Shown one piece after another: positions 20,978 to 23,148 of a stretch of DNA of 23,148 nt. Below the pieces are notes generated by a model, which made no database searches, had not been told where the DNA came from, and saw nothing but the letters and a program-made list of their open reading frames with translations. The stretch comes from Gonium pectorale. Taxonomy: Eukaryota; Chlorophyta; Chlorophyceae; Chlamydomonadales; Volvocaceae. The DNA lies in the NCBI GenBank assembly GCA_001584585.1, contig LSYV01000039.1, forward strand, positions 601,849-624,996, written 5' to 3'. Made by a program: the position numbers and the translations under genes. Within the stretch, counting starts at the first letter, position 1, and each line of letters starts with the position of its first letter.

Positions 20978-22968
20978 ATGGTGTTGGGACAGCTCTTCAG
21001 CAAGGAAACCCAGGCCATCTTCTTTAATTATAAGGAGAAGCCGGTCCAGCGCATGCTGGACTTTGATTTCGTCTGTGGTGGGTTCGTCGCTCGACGAAAG
21101 GCACTGCGCGTCCGTTGCGCCCACGTGCACTGTCCCCGCCCAACCATCCCCCCGGTTCTCCTGTGATCTGCCGCCTCACGCACCCCGCGACAGGCCGCGA
21201 GACCCCCTCCGTCGCCGCCATCGTCGCGCCCGGCAGCTCGGGCGGCTTCCAGAAGCTCTTCTTCGGCAAGCAGGAGATTGCCATCCCCGTGTACGGCAGG
21301 TGCGTGTGTGTGGGTTTTGGCGCTCCCGCCCTACATGGCCCCCCTCTCTCTCCCAATCGCAGCCTGTAACCCGTCTTTTAGAGCTCTCGTCCGCCATGTG
21401 CGTCTCCTCCGGACGCCTCTCTGCTTCCCACGCTGGAACTGAATACCCATCAACCCCCCGCCCGCCCGTGAATCCCCACAGCACCGCCGAGGCCACCCGC
21501 AAGCACCCCAGGGCCGACGTGTTCATCAACTATGCGTCCTTCCGGAGGTACGGCCGGGGGGTCGCTTGGGGTGCCGGCGGCGCCGTCAGGGGCCGCCGCT
21601 GCGATGGGCGCGGGCTGGACAGCCTGGCTTGATCCTGCCGCGGCAGGCCAGTGGACGTGCAGCCGAGGTCCCGGAGCCGAGGTCCCCCCGGGGGAAGGGG
21701 AGCAGAGGGTGGGGAGCTGGTGCTGAGCCCTGTTGGGGCAAGACGGCACTGCAGCCGATGCAGCGATGGTGGGACCTGGCGCGGTGCGCGATCGCAGAAA
21801 GTGCTGCGCTTTCCGGCTGTGGTTGGGAGCTCGGGGCGGGCTCACGCCGGCTGGCGCAGGCCGCCAGGGGCCGGCCTCTGTCCTGCGTGAGCAGCCCGCG
21901 CCCCCCTCGGCCGCGCTCGCCCGCCCTTGAGCCGCCGCAAAAGCGGGGAGAGGCAGGTGGGCGCGTGTGTTTCGTGTGTGGGGTGGGGTGGGTGGGGGCA
22001 ACTCAAGCTCATGCGTGGGTGGGCTGAGCTGCCCCTTCCGTCTCCCTCCCCACTTTGCCCCGCGGACACCCCCTTTCACCCCCACCCGCCCCGCAGCGCC
22101 TACGAGTCCTCGCTCGAAGCGCTCCGCGCCCCCACCATCCGCGTTGCGGCCATCATCGCCGAGGGGGTGCCCGAGCGGGACACCAAGCACCTGATCGCCT
22201 TTGCGCGCGCCAACAACAAGGTCATCATCGGGCCCGCCACAGTGGGCGGGGTGCAGGTGGGGCGGGGGCGGGGGTGGCAGCGAGCCAGGATGGGGCGGGG
22301 TGTGTTTGGTGGCGGGCGGGGTGCGGAGGCGGGTGGGGTAGGTATGGTGTGTAGGTATGGTGTGTGTGTCTTGTTGGGGATGGGTTGGGGGTCAGGTCGG
22401 AGATTAGAGGGTGGTGGTGGACGGGGCCGCACTTGGCCGTGGTGCAGTGAGGTGTGTGTTTGTTGGGGGGTTGGCCTTGGGTTATAAGTGTGGGCTGTGT
22501 GTGGCGGATGGGTCCTGGGGCTGGGATCGTGGGGAGCTGCCTGCCCAAGCCGACCGCATGGCCACCACCGCCTCCTTGACCAACGCCCTCACCACGAACA
22601 CCATGAATGCGAGCCCATTCGCCCAAGCCGACCGCAACCCCTCCGCCCTGCCCACCTGCCCCAACCCGCGCCCACCCATTCCCTTTGCCTGGGAGTGCGC
22701 GTTCCAACCGCTCGAGCCCACCCCCACCTCCCCTCCCTCCGCTTCTCTGCTGGGAATGCCTTCCAATCCCACCACCTCCGCCTCCACCTCCCTCTCCTTG
22801 GCCGCCAGGCTGGCGCTTTCAAGATCGGCGACACCGCCGGCACGCTGGACAACATCGTGGCCTGCAAGCTGCACCGCCCCGGCTCCGTGGGCTTCGTGTC
22901 CAAGAGCGGCGGCATGAGCAACGAGATGTACAACGTGCTGGCGCGCGCGACGGACGGGCTGTACGAGG
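20978..22968 (+). CDS. ACLB: ATP-citrate lyase subunit B, N-terminal part (3'-partial)
   Basis: Plant and algal ATP-citrate lyase is an ACLA/ACLB hetero-oligomer in the cytosol. It cleaves citrate with ATP and CoA to acetyl-CoA and oxaloacetate, feeding fatty-acid elongation and other cytosolic pathways. Five exons join in phase: 20978-21077, 21194-21299, 21482-21547, 22097-22256 and 22809-22968, 592 nt or 197 codons, all GT-AG. The N-terminus [20 protein letters not shown] and [17 protein letters not shown] match plant ACLB closely. The succinyl-CoA-synthetase-alpha-like CoA-binding domain follows: [78 protein letters not shown] and [20 protein letters not shown]. The phospho-histidine loop and the citrate-synthase-like C-terminal domain lie beyond the window. 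No transit peptide is seen, as expected for a cytosolic enzyme. Confidence 0.96.
22542..22637. repeat. 16-bp direct repeat in ACLB intron 4
   Basis: GCCCAAGCCGACCGCA occurs at about 22542 and again at about 22621, each followed by a C/A-rich stretch. The flanks of the second copy hint at a longer, diverged duplication of about 80 bases. Confidence 0.55.
22735..22785 (+). repeat. Related fragment of the intronic repeat, in ACLB intron 4
   Basis: GCTTCTCTGCTGGGAATGCC followed by TTCCAATCCCACCACC resembles the right end of copies A and B (GCTTCTCTACTGAGAAKGCC, then a CCAACCCTCTAC-like tail). It ends just before the ACLB exon 5 acceptor at 22808. Only the terminal 35-45 bases match convincingly. 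Confidence 0.4.
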
Positions 22969-23148
22969 GTGCGTACGGAGGGCGGCGCGTACGGAGGCGG
23001 TGGGCAGCGAGCGCGGAGCAGTGAGGTGGCTGCGCGGCGCGGCATCACGACGTGCCGTACAGTGCCGTACAGTGCCGGGGTGGTGTTCCGGCGGTGCTGC
23101 TTCGCGCGTTGGGTGCAACGGTGTTCGTGTGTGTGTGGGTGGGGGGGA
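22969..23148 (+). other. ACLB intron 5, truncated by the window edge
   Basis: A strong donor, GTGCGTACGG, follows the codons for DGLYEG. The 180 bases visible have no continuation of the ACLB frame (the family continues with IAIGGD). They include a tandem 12-bp duplication (GTGCCGTACA repeated, about 23050-23075) and end in a GT-rich run. Confidence 0.75.

Overview
The window looks like nuclear DNA of a chlamydomonad/volvocine green alga. The evidence is very high GC, strong G/C bias at third codon positions, many short GT-AG introns, long Ala/Gly/Ser runs inside proteins, (CA)n and (CAG)n microsatellites, and a plant-type heteromeric ATP-citrate lyase B subunit. All gene models here were built by reading conserved motifs, splice sites and intron phase by eye. 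No transcript or database was consulted.

Layout from left to right. (1) Bases 1-8221, plus strand: the 3' part of a very large gene for a protein with two class III nucleotide-cyclase-like domains. Six exons are visible and join into one frame of about 2110 codons. Each cyclase-like domain is split by a huge Gly/Ser/Ala-rich insertion at the same structural position, and key catalytic residues appear to be missing. (2) 8222-12023: a 3.8 kb convergent intergenic region with G-runs, palindromes and microsatellites and no gene I can defend. (3) 12024-13744, minus strand: a two-exon (or longer) coiled-coil protein of unknown function, 5' end unresolved. (4) 14799-20678, minus strand: an apparently complete eight-exon gene for PIG-Q/GPI1, a subunit of the enzyme that starts GPI-anchor synthesis in the ER. 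(5) 20978 to the right edge, plus strand: the first five exons of ATP-citrate lyase subunit B (ACLB), which helps make cytosolic acetyl-CoA. The gene runs off the window.

PIG-Q and ACLB are divergent, with only 299 bases between their start codons, so they probably share a promoter region. Two introns of PIG-Q carry copies of the same element of about 200 bases, and a related fragment sits in ACLB intron 4. No tRNA, rRNA, CRISPR array or intact transposon was recognised. No TGTAA polyadenylation signal, the usual one in these algae, was found by eye in the expected 3' positions.
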